A stretch of DNA of 64,000 nucleotides from Daphnia carinata (GCF_022539665.2 NC_081331.1:12494638-12558637), one strand, 5' to 3'; counted from the first letter of the stretch, positions 25,354 through 39,376 are shown. Made by a program: numbers and translations. Notes: a model not told the origin generated them from the sequence alone.

Positions 25354-28300
25354 ACCGCTTGACTGAACTTGTAGATTATAGAACAAGTTCCGCGGCTGAC
25401 GAGTTTGCTTGCCCTATTGGAGAGTAGGAGGTCGACACGCGAGCATAACAATTCGTCGATCACAGCCATTAGTTCACTGGGCCTTGTTATAGCCTCGTCT
25501 ATATGTACGCTTCGGGAGAAGGCAATCACAAAGACGAAAGGCAGTTGCTTGTAAGTCGACTAAAAACGCGCGTGACTGGCGCCACTAGAATCGAATTGCC
25601 TGCGCCCTGCTTCATCTTCTTTTCCTCGTTTTCTATTGATCTGTCTTTTGATTTTCTCGCGTAGTAGCAACGGAGACGCGGGCTGTACTCGTTCAACGGC
25701 CGTGATTTAAAAAAAAGTTACAGAAAAAATTTATCTACACAACGTAATTAATTTCATAGATTCGCAAAGGCTGTTTTACATGGATATAGGGCCATGGATA
25801 AATGTATAAGCTTTGACACATTTCAGCGTCTCTGTGCGATTAATAGTTCTCAGTTTCCATAAAAGTGCGTGCACAATATAGAGCCCTATTCTTCACTCAT
25901 CTGTTCCATGTAGAGTATATAGGCCTATGTCTAACAATAGGTTAGTCAACTATTAGATATCATCTAGCGCACAGTGAACGCTATTGAGAACCGTAAGAAA
26001 AAAGCCTAGGAAAGACGCTCCGAATACCAATTATACGTCCTGAATACTTGCATAGGGGTGACGGGGCAGACAACTCCTGGGGAGTAATAAACACAGGACG
26101 AGCCTATATAGACGTCCCTCCAAATGATAAATATAATGAGCCTATCAATCGCACCTCGCTATATGTGTACTGGGCTCAATTTCCACCAAGAAAATACGTA
26201 TTTATTGCAGCACATTGTAACAAAGTCAACATCTCTTTGCTCCGTAAGAACGAACCAGCTTCAGGCACGCTTCACACCCAAGAATATGCTGTAGGCTAAT
26301 TATTTATGCTAGCTAATTAATGTTGGCGTATATACAATAGATGAGTTGGTGACGTGCGTCTCCGGTAGTTGATGCGTACACTATATATAGTTGGGTGCTT
26401 CTCATCAGACCTATATATATATATATATATATTGCAGTGCTGGGTGCTTTGTTATTGCATGCTGTTATATTCTATACGTATGTTTACACAAGTATTACGA
26501 GTGAAGAAAATGGCCACACAGGCTGTCTGCAGCAGCATTTATCGATTCCGTCATCTTGACTTGTATTTACCCAGAGAGCGTGGAACAATCACGGAGGTAG
26601 CGATGAAACTTGGCTAGTCGCCGATTCCACTAAATGTCACAGTAAATGCCCGACATATTTCTCCTCGCGGATGTTTGTTATTCATCAATTGTGCCATAAA
26701 CAACCGTAAAGCTTTATATTGCACTAGGAAAAAGAGCTGGGAGAAACGAAAAAAAACCTCTTCAAACTGACAGCGGCTGAAACGCTCTAGTCATCTCCGG
26801 CCAGTAATAAATCGACGAGGAAATATATTGGACTAGATATAGGCCTCACTACAGAAGATCTTTACTTATATAGCTCTGCTCTGCTGCCCCGCAAAATCTG
26901 CACGCTTTTTTTTCTTTAATAATAGCTTCTGGTGGCACCCGGCCAGCTATGCATTCAGTCCATGCCCGCTATAATCGTATAAAATGTATTTTACAATACA
27001 TAGAGTTCACTTCCTCCTATATATAGCTTAGTTTCTTCTTTTCCCTTCCCAACTGTCACACATTCGTGTTTTTATTGTTTTGTTTTCTCTCTCTTTAAAC
27101 AATGGGGAGCTACGGAGACGACGACGCTGAGCCAAACACGAAGGCGAATGAGAAGGCAGATTGAGATGGATGGATAGAATGAAGCGTTACTCTATGTAGG
27201 CTTACAATATCTATAGCAACAACCTAAAAATAGAATGAATATACTAAGCCTGTACACAGCTAGGTGACAAAATATTTGTTTTTGTTTTTTTTTTCTGCCC
27301 ACCACATCATCCAGCACCAATAAAGAGTCAGTATGTAGGCATGCTCCTATATGATTACGTAAGGCGCCATATTTTACTTGGCCTCTTAGAATAAGCGATT
27401 CTATTCAGTCAATGACCCACAGGCCAACAGACTATTTTAAGGTCGTGTATCTACATTCACGCTTCTACGCCATACGTCCGCTGCCTATGTCCGTTAGCTT
27501 TCCTTTCAAAATTTCGTAGCGATTCGTGACACATTGGAAAGGTGAGCTGGTAAACGAAGACTATATACACTGAAACGCTGTTGGATCGTCTTCTCTTCTT
27601 CCAAAGTGTTTTATGTACACATCGTGACCTGCGAATTCGGTTAGCGTATACATTACATACACCCAGCGACTCCCCATTTGTCTCGACCGCGATTCGAACA
27701 GATCAATACTACTCGTCAAAGTCGCTTTTTATGTTTACACACAGAAATCTTGACAGTTTCCTTCTTTTTACGGTTCCATTATATTCATTTGTGGCTACCT
27801 CTGGTCTAGACGTGATCCTACGTGCAGAACGGGAGAAATTTCTTAGCCAAAGGTTTCGTCACGATATTTTTACACAGTGCGATACACAAGCCTCAGTGAG
27901 TTATCTACGTTCGTTCAAAGAAGGCACGATAGAGTCCCATAAAAAGAAAATGATGGCATGGCACGAATACATTTCAAAGAGATTGTAACAGAGAAGGTGG
28001 AGATATATGTTGTTAGTTTACAAGATGAATCGAGAGTGTTTCAACCTAGCTCGCAGCAACATGTATAAAAAATATATGTATAAATAGTCGTATGCATGTC
28101 TCGTACAGGCAACATTGCAGTAAAACGTAATCCACTCAAAATTATTATCCTGTAGAAAGATAGGATGGTATAAGAAAATTTCTCATGTATAATGTTCTTA
28201 AAGGGACATTAATCAGCCCCATCAACTGTCGATGCTTTATGGGAAGGGGGAGAAGTCAGGCTCGATGAAAGACGTCGACCTTTGCTATATAATCGTAAAA

Positions 28301-29079
28301 CGTCATGGATATTTGGCATTGCACAGTAGATGCTAGTCATCCTACACTTTGCCTTGGCAACCCTATCAGCTTTTGCTTCCCAAAAGTATAACAAACCGAG
28401 AAGGGCCATAAGAGGGTAAAAGCCTAATGTAGAATTTATGCTACACAAAAAAAAAAAAGAAAACCTAAAATAATAAAAGCTCTAGCGGAAAGAAGTCGCA
28501 CAAAGGGTAAGGCATGACAAATATTTCATTCTTCGCATAACCTATGCCGTCATTCTATTTTCTTTTATATTTGCAAAACGATCGATCAAACGATAAACTA
28601 AACCATTTATGGGAGCTATTCCCCTTTGAATCGATATTGTCTGAGGTGACGCCTTGTATGGTTGAAAAATAATCGTAGTTGAAAATTTTAACATTATAAC
28701 TCCGGCTATTTATAGTAGCCACGAACATCTAACACCAAAATTCCCACGGAGCGAAAGATCAGACTTTTGACGATGAGCAGGGATAGGGTTCTTCTACGAA
28801 TTTCATGGAAAATCAGAGATCCGCGTTTCTTTGGATTTATTAACATCTTCTAAAAATATGGTAGCTTGTTCTTCTGACTAAAATCGAGTATACACCTCAT
28901 AATTATTTCCACATGCGCATTTGTGTTGCAACAGAGTTGATGAATGATTTCACTGGATTGCGCAGTTAAAGGCAACTTTAAACCAAAAACAATCGTGAGA
29001 AGTGCTTGGCAACCATGAGCAGAAAGACCACGGACGTTCAACTTTTTTCAAATTTTAAGAAAAAGACAAATTCGGGGAA
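25354..29079. other. Gene-poor stretch
   Basis: Nothing coding could be supported. One 135-codon plus-strand frame (27581-27988) has no ATG at its start and no recognisable content. Scattered TATA-like and A/T microsatellite tracts are present. Confidence 0.4.
26412..26432. repeat. (TA)n microsatellite
   Basis: Twenty-one bases of strictly alternating T and A. It is a simple sequence repeat likely to vary in length between individuals. Confidence 0.9.
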
Positions 29080-29446
29080 TTACGCGCTGAGACAAGGACT
29101 TCTTCTTTGTGGCGAAAAGAATATCATGAGGAGACGCCAAACATTGATTATCGTATTTTCTCTTTCATTCGATTTCCATGTTAGCATTGCTTTCGAGGCT
29201 GCGATGTTTTGATTGTTTTCCAGCCAATGCGTCGATTGAAAAAGAATATTAAATAAATTATAAGCTTTTAAATGTTCGTTGCAGGCTATCGACATGTCCG
29301 TCGCACTTATTGTTGCACTCTTGGCGTTATCGCTGCATCTTTCTCGAAGCGAAGAAAGAGCACGTAGGATGTATTTCAGATTCCCCAACGATGAGTTGGT
29401 CTGCAAAGCAGTGTCATGCAGCGCACGGATTATATAAAAGAAAACA
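29080..29446 (-). CDS. Candidate isolated exon, possibly chemoreceptor-like
   Basis: An acceptor (CACTGCTTTGCAG) opens a long frame that runs to either a stop or the donor GC|GTAATT. The translation contains LKYILRALSSLRERCSDNAK and then CNEHLKAYNLFNILF, a charged then hydrophobic pattern that loosely recalls the H..L....N..F region of arthropod gustatory receptors. A second open segment (28850-29041) follows on the same strand, but the splice phases did not join. No conserved TYxxxxxQF tail was found nearby. Treat it as an unproven fragment. Confidence 0.2.
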
Positions 29447-29499
29447 TGTATACAGTAGGTATATTTATGATTGTTGGGATGTTGACCACCAATGCTCAC

Positions 29500-31661
29500 C
29501 TCGATTCAATTATTTTGCACATTGTCTGATGAAGAAGATGCGCTCGTTCAAAGAATTAAAGAACACTTAATCCACTTGATCTACAAGAGATATAGGAAAT
29601 TTTTACCAAGAAAAGAAAGAAGCTATAGAGTATTCTATAAGATGTTCATCTCGCTAAGTATAATAGAACCTGAGAAAGCGAGTGAACCTAATGTCCGGTT
29701 TCATCAGATATTCCCATAATTTAGTTAGGATATGGTTTATGCAAGACACGTTGGTTTGAAAGCTCTCGAGAGGTAAGTAATTACATTTTATTTGAATTAC
29801 TAAACTGTTTAGACAGAAAATAGTTAACCGAGAGGAGCGCGTTGCAACGGTGCGCAAAAAAAAATCAACTTTGAATTCAATTTCTATAGATCTATAAACC
29901 TAGGGCTAATCCTAGCGAAACGGCCTTTTGTGTAGATCTAAGTCTGTCGTTCTAGGTGTCTGATGAGCTTTGAAGTTATTGAACCGTACCAGCATGCTAG
30001 AGGAGCTTCAACATCAACACCCATTCCCTCGACTAAAATTAATTGGATGCCATACACATACATAGCAGGCAAGGGAATATCTGATTCAAAGAGAGCGTGT
30101 TGATGCTAAAGAAATGTATGAGACCATTCAAGACCATTTAACATTGGGTTTACAGATGTGCAGAAAAGAAAATTTAGGTCATTCAGTTAAAGTTTTTTGT
30201 GGGATCCGTTTCATGTGTGAATAACACTTTGGACGTTTGCCACGAGAATAGGCTAAATCGTACTTGGAGATATATAGCGGCCCCCATGGCCTATATACTC
30301 GTCAAATTGGGATGAAGGTGCTTTTGGGCAATAATGTTCGCAGTCCATCCGTTCTCTTTACAGTTGGTAATTTTTTTCCCTATAGACAAGTGTGCCAGGC
30401 CATTCACTTAGTCATGCAAGTTTCGCATTCCGTTTCATGGGAAGACAAACGGTGACTGGCGACCAAATAAAAATGGAAATAGTTTAGATTGTCGTAAAAT
30501 CAAACATTCTGTGAGCATCTCAACATACTCGGCAACGATGAGCTTGTCCGCGTTTTCAAGAAATGCAAGAAAACCTACAATATAGACAGTTAGTTCCACA
30601 AATCTTTAAACGTCTTCCTGTCTTTTGTGCTTTAAAACACAGAAATTTTACCACGTAGAACATTCGGGTGCCATGAGATTCCACGTTGCTAGCTTTCAAA
30701 AAAGAAAAAGAAGCAGTTACTTGTAGTAGGTATAAGCTTTTCATACTATCGGTATCGCTATGAGCCTGGCCCGATATCAACATTGAGTATAAACACTTGT
30801 TATTGCCCACCTTAAAAATTGACGCCACTTATTGAATCGGCCGCTTTTTTTTACGCATTCAAATTTTTTGCAGTCTATACGATGGCAAAACCACAGGCAT
30901 TGAGAAATGTTGCATTCTCAATTGAAATAGATTGCAATAACGAGTGATATATTCAGTACGTGTCTTTAAGCACAAAACGAAAAATATGCAAATCATACGA
31001 CAAGCAACGGATTTCATGAAAGACGTTAAACTCTAGCACCAATAAAGAAATAGCAGAGGACAAAGATTTGTTTTTCTCAACTTCTAGCCATTGTTTTGAC
31101 TTTTTTATATAGTCTGATCGTGCTGCTACCACGTATCGATTGTTGCCTTGTGGACTTACATCGGGCGTCAAAGACGGAGTTACCTTTCTCTTTGTGGCTC
31201 TAGTTTTCTCGCTAGAAACATATTATAGACAAGGAAATGCATTTGGTCGTAGACTTCCATTTTCTAGCTACCCATTCTGCACTGTATAATGTAAGGGCGA
31301 CAGTGTTTCTTTTTTTCTACTGAAAGGCGAAATTGAAGTTTGTCACGCTCTTTCTTGTCTTGCCCTAACTTCTTAGAGTAGAAAGTGTTAAACTTTATCT
31401 CAACCCATGCTTTTATAGAAAAACTTGTATATAGCGCTCTTCGTAATAAGTTGATCTTACTTGTTAGGAGAGCTATGAACATCTCGTAACGAGCTCGTGT
31501 TGATTATGTCAATGATTAGATAGAAAACATTTCTTTCACCCTGATACTAATTGCTTGTCCAGAGGTTAGAGAAGACAGAATTCTTAATAGGGCAAAACCA
31601 GCCTAAACTTAGATGATACGTAAACTCCCCATTGTTTTGCTTTGCGTTGATTTTGAAAAGT
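29500..31661. other. Gene-poor stretch
   Basis: Only short open frames without linked splice sites were found. No gene is supported. Confidence 0.4.
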
Positions 31662-32247
31662 AATACATGATTTCGATTTAGAATTAAATGCTTATCACGG
31701 AAATCAAATTTATTTTCCACGGGGCCTTATAGTTTTTTAGTTAAACGTAAAAAAGGAAAAAATAAAAAAAAGTCGGGCTTGTTTAGTCGGGCTTAAAATT
31801 TTTTTTTGCAAAAACTTAAAACTCATCGGAATTGGTTGAGTATCACACGATACACTCAAAATTGGATGCCGATTCCGAGAAAATTGCTATTTTTTATTAA
31901 GTCAATCGTTTTTTAAATACACTGAATATTGGACACAATGCTAGCGGGCCAGTACGATACAGCGCTAGCGTTATGCAGCAGAAATATTCGGTGTATTTCC
32001 CAAATGGTTGGCTTGATGAAAAAAAAGCAATTTTTTCTGAATCAGCATTCAATTATGAGTATATCTTTTGATATTCAACCAATTCCGATGGGTGTCAGTT
32101 TTTGCAGAAAAAAAATTTAAGCCCGACTAAATAAGCCTTTTCTTATTGTTTCGTTTTTTTACGTTTAATTAAAAAACCATAAGCCCCATTGAAAAATGAA
32201 CTTGATTTCCGTAATTTTCATTCAATTCTGAATCGGAATCATGTATT
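31662..32247. repeat. Long imperfect palindrome (foldback/MITE-like element)
   Basis: The two halves are imperfect reverse complements along their whole length, with the centre near 31955. Landmark pairs are AATACATGA (31662) with TCATGTATT (32239), TTAGTCGGGCTTAAAATTT (about 31784) with its complement (about 32120), and ATCGGAATTGGTTGA with its complement. There is almost no unpaired spacer, so a transcript would fold into one hairpin of nearly 300 bp per arm. No transposase is encoded, so it is best described as a non-autonomous foldback element. No target-site duplication was established. Confidence 0.8.
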
Positions 32248-32461
32248 TTATATCAAATCTAAATTTTGGCCAAAAATGAAAAAGTGAGAAGGCTATAGCC
32301 TTACCACTTTTGACAAAATCTGCCGAAAATAACATCTCTTGGAATCCAATGAAAATCACACAGTAAAATCACAATTTTACGCTGATTCAGAAAAATTCAC
32401 TCATTTTCTTGTCACGTTAGTCGTTTTTGAATGACACCCAATATTCGTGCCAAAAATAAGA

Positions 32462-32530
32462 AAAGTCGTGCTTATTATTTAGTCGGGCTTAAAATTTTTT
32501 CTGAAAAACATGACACGCATCGGAACAATA
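32462..32530. repeat. Partial extra copy of the palindrome arm
   Basis: This segment repeats the arm motif: TTTAGTCGGGCTTAAAATTT, then an A-rich stretch and CGCATCGGAA, in the same order as the left arm of the palindrome that ends 215 bp upstream. It suggests a second, truncated insertion or a nested rearrangement. Confidence 0.6.
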
Positions 32531-33401
32531 TAATATACTATAACCCACCGCAACAACCAGTAATGACTGTATATTATTCAAACATATCATTTACACCTAA
32601 AACACGCAATCATTCTCATTGTTATTAGAATTTCATTCATTATCATTGCTACACTACAAAATGGAAAGTTAGTAGTTAATAGTAGTAATAATTAAGGTCA
32701 AGAATTGGAATATAACAAAATAAATAATGTTTACCTATATCTTAATTAAATAAAGTTATTAATTTTAAAAAATGTATCTTTATATGGCTATGTTATGTAT
32801 AAGTCGTATTTAGAGAATTAACTACGAATTTGACCGGTAGATGGCGTTAAGTGCAAAAAGGGAAAAGAATCCCGAAATTTTTTTTGTGTGTGTATAAAAC
32901 AGATTGCCATAATCTTTGATGCTGATAAAAGGGGGTAATTTAGCGTTCCGTAGATTGCCGTTCCATAGAAATCAAATAAATTGCCTTTTAGATCCTCTGT
33001 TCCTAATCTTCTACGCTAGATGGCCATAACAACAAAGGACTAAAGAAAAGAGTTGAGCCTGTGACGGATCAACAGCCCATGAGTTTCGGCAACCTTTTAA
33101 CGTTCCAAGGTTATGTAAATTTTCCATAACGTATTGAAACTTCCTAGCTACTTTCGCTGAGCAGAAACTGAAGGCAAACTAAAATCCACGTCTAGAAAAC
33201 ACTTTCATGGTCAACAACAAACGGATATGATCTAAGTTTTTAATGCAAACTGTGTTAAAGGTAAATACACACAACCAGTTTCTTTTCTTGCATTGGTCAT
33301 TTCAGTCAAGTGATTTCCCCACCTTATCAAGTCATATTGTTATTTTATACCATGATGTGTCTTTGTTTGTGGGATGGTAACCTTTTTTTCAACCATTTAG
33401 G

Positions 33402-35019
33402 ATGAGTGTGGACATCGATACAGAAGTCATTGTTTCCGTACCAGATTCCCCTATCATCCAGCTTTCCAACACAAAACTGCTGGAAGATAAAGATGATTAT
33501 AATACATCTGATGTCCTACTGGAACTCAAGGAAATTCCATATGTTGACTGTGATATAAAAAATGAAGAGCCCCATGAAACAGATGTGCTGTTGGATTCTG
33601 AGGGGGCATGTGCTTTGAATACAGAAAACACAGCTGAAATTGTTCGGGATGAATCAGATCTCAACCGCTTGTGCCATGAATTGAAGAAGAAACGTGGATC
33701 CACCATTGATGTGGTTAACTGTGATGATACCACTGAGTCAAGTGATTCAGGCAGCGTAGATCAATTATCACTTCAGGAGTTACCTGGAGGTCAATTGACC
33801 ATTTCAAAAAATGCTGATGCAGAAGATACTGCTATTGAAATTGAGGAAGATAACGAGCTGTTTGATTTTCGGGAGATGGCTGCTGGTGCGATGCGCCACG
33901 CAGAGGAATTAGTTCGGCGAATGCTTTTGCACGTCTCGTGGACTATTTGCCATTTCCACGCTCTTCCCAAATGGCTTCAGGATAATGACTTTATATGGCA
34001 GGGATATAGACCACCCCTACCTTCATTCTGGGATTGCATCAAAAGCATCTTTAGCATTCATACAGAAACAGGCAATATATGGACCCACATGCTTGGTAAG
34101 ATCAACACCGTCACTTCATTCTCCTTGACTGCAATTTCTAGGTTGTTACTTTGATACATTTCCTTTCTAAGGTTGCATTGCCTTCCTGGGCGTTGGCGCA
34201 TTCTTCCTCAGTTGCTCTGAAGAAGAGATACGCAACGAGGACAAGCTAGTCTTCACCGCTTTCTTTACGGGGGCCTGCGTTTGCCTCGGTCTTTCCACCT
34301 GTTTTCACACGTTCCTCTGTCATTCAGAGTGGGCTGGTCAACTGTTCAGCAAACTGGACTACGTTGGTATAGCGCTGTTGATCATGGGTTCTTTCGTCCC
34401 ATGGTTGTATTACAGCTTTTACTGCGACTTCTGGCCACGTATTGTGTATGTCTGCGTTGAGATCGTCCTTGGTCTCTCGTCCATCATCATTTCGCTATGG
34501 CCTAGATTCGGAGAACCAAGATATAGATTCCTTCGAGCAGGTTATTAGCGTTCCCACTTCCACCCTTCCGTTTTATGCAATCTTTTCACCTTATTCATTT
34601 ACTTGCTCTTGTAGGAGTATTTCTGTGCTTCGGATTGAGTGGAGTTGTTCCGGCTGTTCACTATTCAGTGCAAGAGGGCTGGCTGAAAGCCCTAAATCAG
34701 GCTTCGCTGGGCTGGCTTATCTTGATGGGTCTACTCTACATCCTGGGCACCATGTTCTACGCCTTGCGAATTCCCGAACGCTTTTTCCCGGGAAAATTTG
34801 ATATTTGGGTTAAGTTAAACAAATATCAATTTAAAACTTGCATTTTTAAATGGAACAGTAATGACGTGTTTGGGCCTGTAGTTCCAAAGCCATCAAATCT
34901 TTCACGTTTTCGTGGTAGCTGCAGCCTTTGTCCACTATCATGGAATTTCCGAGATGGCTATGCATCGGCTGACTATAGGAGAATGTCCTCCACCACCTGT
35001 CGGCGAATTGCGTTTTTAG
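33402..35019 (+). CDS. AdipoR: Adiponectin receptor (PAQR family)
   Basis: Four exons: 33402-34095, 34172-34540, 34615-34808 and 34882-35019 (TAG), giving 464 aa with all phases closing. AdipoR proteins are seven-helix membrane proteins with the N terminus inside, linked to ceramidase activity and AMPK/PPAR signalling. Residues 1-170 are acidic and poorly conserved. Then come the family signatures TETGNIWTHMLG, STCFHTFLCHSEWAG and a C-terminal HQIFHVFVVAAAFVHYHG. The single His of the first membrane signature and the paired His near the C terminus match the three zinc ligands of the family. An acceptor just before the ATG (TTTAG at 33400) and a donor at 33260|33261 suggest a 140-bp intron in the 5' UTR. 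The gene converges on MTR4, 549 bp away. Confidence 0.95.
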
Positions 35020-35568
35020 TTCCCACAAGAATACATCAAGCGCGTCAATACCAACTGTGGATTAGTGTACAACTAAAGTTTCTTAAAATGTAGAGTTATT
35101 TTAAGGTTCAACGTTTTCTCGGTTTACGTAGCTCACCATCGTTCGGAAACTTGTCTCAACTTTTTTACCATTGCCATTACTACTTAAAACAGTGAAGATA
35201 TTCGTTATTTTGAGATCTGATTCGATGGTGTTAGTATCATTTAAAATGGCAATTCGGCATGGATTTTGTACAAACGTTACTCTTTTACGTTATTTAGAAT
35301 TTCCTTCTTTTAGCTACTTCTTGTTTTGCCTATCGTTGGCTCTATTTGTGTTATTTTAGAACACCCATTATTGGTTAGCCCAGCACATAAAATATACTCC
35401 CCCATTTGAGCCGGTGTTACCTCGGAATGGGAATTCCGACAGCAAATACCATATCTTTTAAGAGAAGCTGAAAATATATATACTATCAGAAATACATGTG
35501 TTGATTACGTGTCAAACGAATGATTTCTTGTATGCCCATTTAAAAAAACAACCACATAGTATTAGAAC
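35020..35568. other. Convergent intergenic spacer
   Basis: The spacer between the stops of AdipoR (plus) and MTR4 (minus) must hold both 3' UTRs. No canonical AATAAA was clearly placed for either gene. The short plus-strand frame at 35171-35359 is not supported as a gene. Confidence 0.6.
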
Positions 35569-38500
35569 TTACAGATACAGGCTGGCAGCAAAGATGATAT
35601 CACGTTTTATAAGCTTAATTCCTTCGCTGAACTTGTTCTCCAACTCGGTATTTCCTATACTCTTGGATGCCTGGACCATCTGTCTGAGCAATTCTTCTAA
35701 CCGCCTCATGCACCGAATAATGCTTCCTGCATAATTTTTTTTTCATAGATTAGCAAATACCATTTACTCTATTTCAAGTTGAGCAAATTACCTTCAAAAA
35801 GATCTGTCATTTTACAGATTTCACCAAACGAAGCTCCGCGACACCACGCCGCCACGAGATCCATCATATAAGGTTTGAATTTTTCAACATACTCGTCTTC
35901 CTCGAGCTCCAACTTAGCTTCCACCGATACTTTAGCGATTCTTCGGGCCAGATCTTGCATTTGCTTCAGTGGGCCGGACAACGCTTCTGACAGTTTAGGC
36001 ATTTCGTTTGATTTTTCATCGCAGACAAAGCAACTGAGCAAAGCAGCCGTCTGAGTCACATCAAGTGCATTGAAGAGGCCGTTGAAGATCATTTCAGTAA
36101 GCAAGAGCTCGTCTGCACTTGAGAGCTCGCAAGCCACTCGACCTTTCAGTTCAATCACATCCGCTGCCGTGCAGTAGCCTAGGCGACGCAAAACGCGCTT
36201 ACGGCATTTCAGCTCCGTCATTTGCAAAAGCGACTTGGCTTTCTTCAGTTCGTCTTTTGCGTGTTTTAACTGAGCCACCAACTATTGAATTGGAATAAAT
36301 GATGGTAATTCAGATTACTTTTGCGTATTTACTATAATACCCCTTGTTTATCGTGGTAAAGCTGGCAAAGGGACTCGACTTTAGTATCACGATGGAGTTG
36401 GTGGGCTGTCAAACGCTCTTCGAAAGCTCTCGATCGTTGCATCATTTCTATGAAATCCTTGTCTTTGATATGCATGTCCTTGACCGGATCCAGTAGTGGA
36501 ACGCCGTTTGGGAAGCGTCTGTGAACTTCCTATATTTCAACGCCGAGACTGTAGGTTGCTGAAAACATTTACATGAACATGTGTTAACGCTGATACCTGT
36601 ATCCTTTTGTACACTTCCATACGGTTGTCGAGCGGACGAAGGTCTTCGTTAAAGTAAAGGCGGACTGAGCTAATCTTAGTGATCAAGTTAAGGAAACAGG
36701 GGACTACGCGCATCTCTCCGTCTTCTTTGGGTCCACAAGGCTTCAATGCTGACACTACTTTACTTTCGGTACTGGCTTTGGAGATGTACATCAGGACACT
36801 GACAACGTATGATGCATCAAGGTCTTTCGTTGTACTGTCATCGCTCTTTCCCACTAAATTTTCTTTTTTGTAATCAACTATGATACCCCAACCAAAATCA
36901 TCTCCCTTGTTTTTTATCTAATAACAAGTACGTAGGACTGTAGAAACAGTATTATGGAAACATATTGTACGATATGACTCACGTGAACCATGCGTCCAGC
37001 TTGCAGAAACGGAACTATGTACTGAGGTTTCACTATGTACTTATGAAGACCATCATTCAGGTTGGCAAGTTGCTGTCGAATAGTGTAATAGGAAGAAACA
37101 TTCTCTTCTTGCGGAACTGAGAATTTCTTCAGATCTTTTTCTTTCTGTTTCACATCTGTATGGAGAAAACAAAATCATTTATCATTAGAGATGTTAAGAA
37201 ATAAGAAGAAAAAAACCGACTTACTTTCGACTAAATGTGGGATGGCAGCATACTGCTGAAACTGGAAAAAGGAACGTTCCAGCATGTACTCTGGGTTAAT
37301 TTCCTCGACGCGTAGCAAGTTAAGAACCATATTATAGGTAAGGTGGAACGCCGAGTTGAGAAGGTCTGCTTGGCCTTTAACCAAATTGCGACCAACAGCT
37401 GGGCTCATCTTTTCGTCGATCATCAAAATGACAATACCTTTCTCATCGAGACCACGACGACCAGCACGACCTGACATCTGAATGTATTCTCCGGAAGAAA
37501 TCTAGTGGGAAACATACCAGTTTAACAAACGTTGAAAAACTATCTGGAAATAGAAAAGGTTTTACCCATCGATTCTCTTTGCCGTCAAACTTGCGAGCAT
37601 TTGTGAAAAACACCGTACGAGCAGGCATGTTGAGGCCCATGGCAAACGTTTCCGTAGCGAAAAGAGCCTTGATAAGTCCCTCAGAGAATAAGATTTCTAC
37701 GGTCTCTTTCAAAATTGGTAGCAACCCTTAATTCAACAAATTTTCATTAGATTGATGATACATATTGCTAGTAAAATGTGTTACCTCCGTGGTGAATGCC
37801 GATGCCACGTTTCAACAGAGGTAGGACTTGCTCCACCTGGGGCAGTTTACGATCTTCCTCAGACAAAACTTCCATAGCATTTTGGAAGACTTCGCCCACT
37901 AATTTTTTCTCTTCGTTCGAATTAAAATCCAACTTGGCCATTTGCAGCGCGTAAAATTCACATTCCTTTTTGCTAAAGCTGAAGACAATCACAGGAGAAA
38001 AGTTCTTTTCCATGATCATCTTGATGATTTTAAAGCAACTCGAGTTGGCTTCGCCGCCCTTGACTCCCCCACGTCGACCTCGCTTGTCGCCTGATGCTGC
38101 ATCTCCGACGTTATGCAATACCGCCATCGCTTCATTAAAGTTATCCTCTCGAAACTGACCCTAAACGCAATTATAGGTAACAAGTTCTGGAATGATATCA
38201 AATGAAAACGGACACTAACCCATTCGTTACCTTTTCGTCGACAACGAGGTGAATGCCTTCGCCCCCGGGGAAAATGTAGTGTTGAAGGGGAACAGGACGA
38301 TAGTCGGTGTACACGACGTGACATGGTTGTTTGTGCAAATGGCAAATCCATTCTGCAAACTGACGCGCATTAGGAATGGTGGCTGAAAGAAAGACAAAAT
38401 GGACATTGTCTGGTAACAAGATAATAGTTTCTTCCCAGACTACACCACGCTCCTTGTCTCTCATGTAGTGAATTTCGTCGAAAACAACCCAGGCCACTTC

Positions 38501-39376
38501 ACGCACAACTTCTGAGCCACGATAGAGCATACTCCTAAGAATCTACGAAAAGACAGGTGTCTACTTTTATTGGTTTGATACGTACGCAAAAAAGAAAAAC
38601 AAACCTCAGTTGTCATGATCAAGCAAGAAGCTGTGGGGTTGATGGTGACATCTCCTGTCATCAGTCCTACATCTTTAAATTCTTCTGAAAATTCTCGGTA
38701 CTTTTGGTTACTCAAAGCTTTGATGGGAGTTGTGTAAATGACACGCTGCTTCTCTTTCAGGGACATGGCAATTGCATATCTAAACAAAGAAAACACATCA
38801 AGTACCAAAGGTATAGTGAAATTGAAATGCAAATGATAACCTACTCTGCAACAACTGTTTTACCAGCTGAAGTGTGGGCTGATACCAGTACTGATTGTGA
38901 ATTCTGCAAACAGAGAATTGCTTCTTTTTGAAAAGGATCTAAAACAAAAGGGTACTCCTTAGCAGGAGGGCCAGAATATGGTCGCAATGGAGCGTAATCA
39001 GTATCTGGAGGTACAGCAACTTCATGAGTACACTGCTCTATTGTCTCAAGTGTGTGAATTGCTATCCTTGGTCCCGACATAAGAATTTTGTCATCAACTA
39101 TATTTTCATCTTCAACAGTCTCCATTTTGGAAGTTTTTGCTTGAGGAGATCCATCACCGTCTGTCGTTGTTTTGTGACGTTTGAGACTGGCAACAGGTCC
39201 TTCAATTTGTTCACTAGATTGCAAAGTAAGTGAGCCTTAGCTTTCCGTAGGAATCATTCAGTTAACTGGCATTACCTTGATTCTGGCTTGCTAACATTTT
39301 TGCTGGTTCCAACGAACGATCTTGTCACGGTAGATTCCTCGCTAAAAACGCTGAAGAGGTCGTCAATATTGTCCAT
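35569..39376 (-). CDS. MTREX: MTR4 exosome RNA helicase (SKIV2L2/MTREX)
   Basis: Twelve exons: 39276-39376, 38845-39213, 38605-38779, 38231-38542, 37785-38160, 37566-37726, 37225-37501, 36983-37155, 36597-36917, 36341-36529, 35792-36281, 35569-35726. They give 1033 aa, close to the usual length. MTR4 is the nuclear DExH helicase that unwinds RNA and feeds it to the exosome, as part of TRAMP/NEXT-type complexes. The protein shows the Walker A motif SAHTSAGKT, motif [11 protein letters not shown], motif III LSATIPN and motif [14 protein letters not shown]. An arch/KOW-like insert follows, and the helical C-terminal domain ends [12 protein letters not shown] as in the family. The start is the ATG beginning [11 protein letters not shown]. 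Introns are mostly 60-150 bp. Identity is secure. Confidence 0.97.

Noticed and set aside
27581-27988. 135-codon plus-strand frame
   Set aside because: Starts at TTG, has no flanking splice sites that fit and no known domain.
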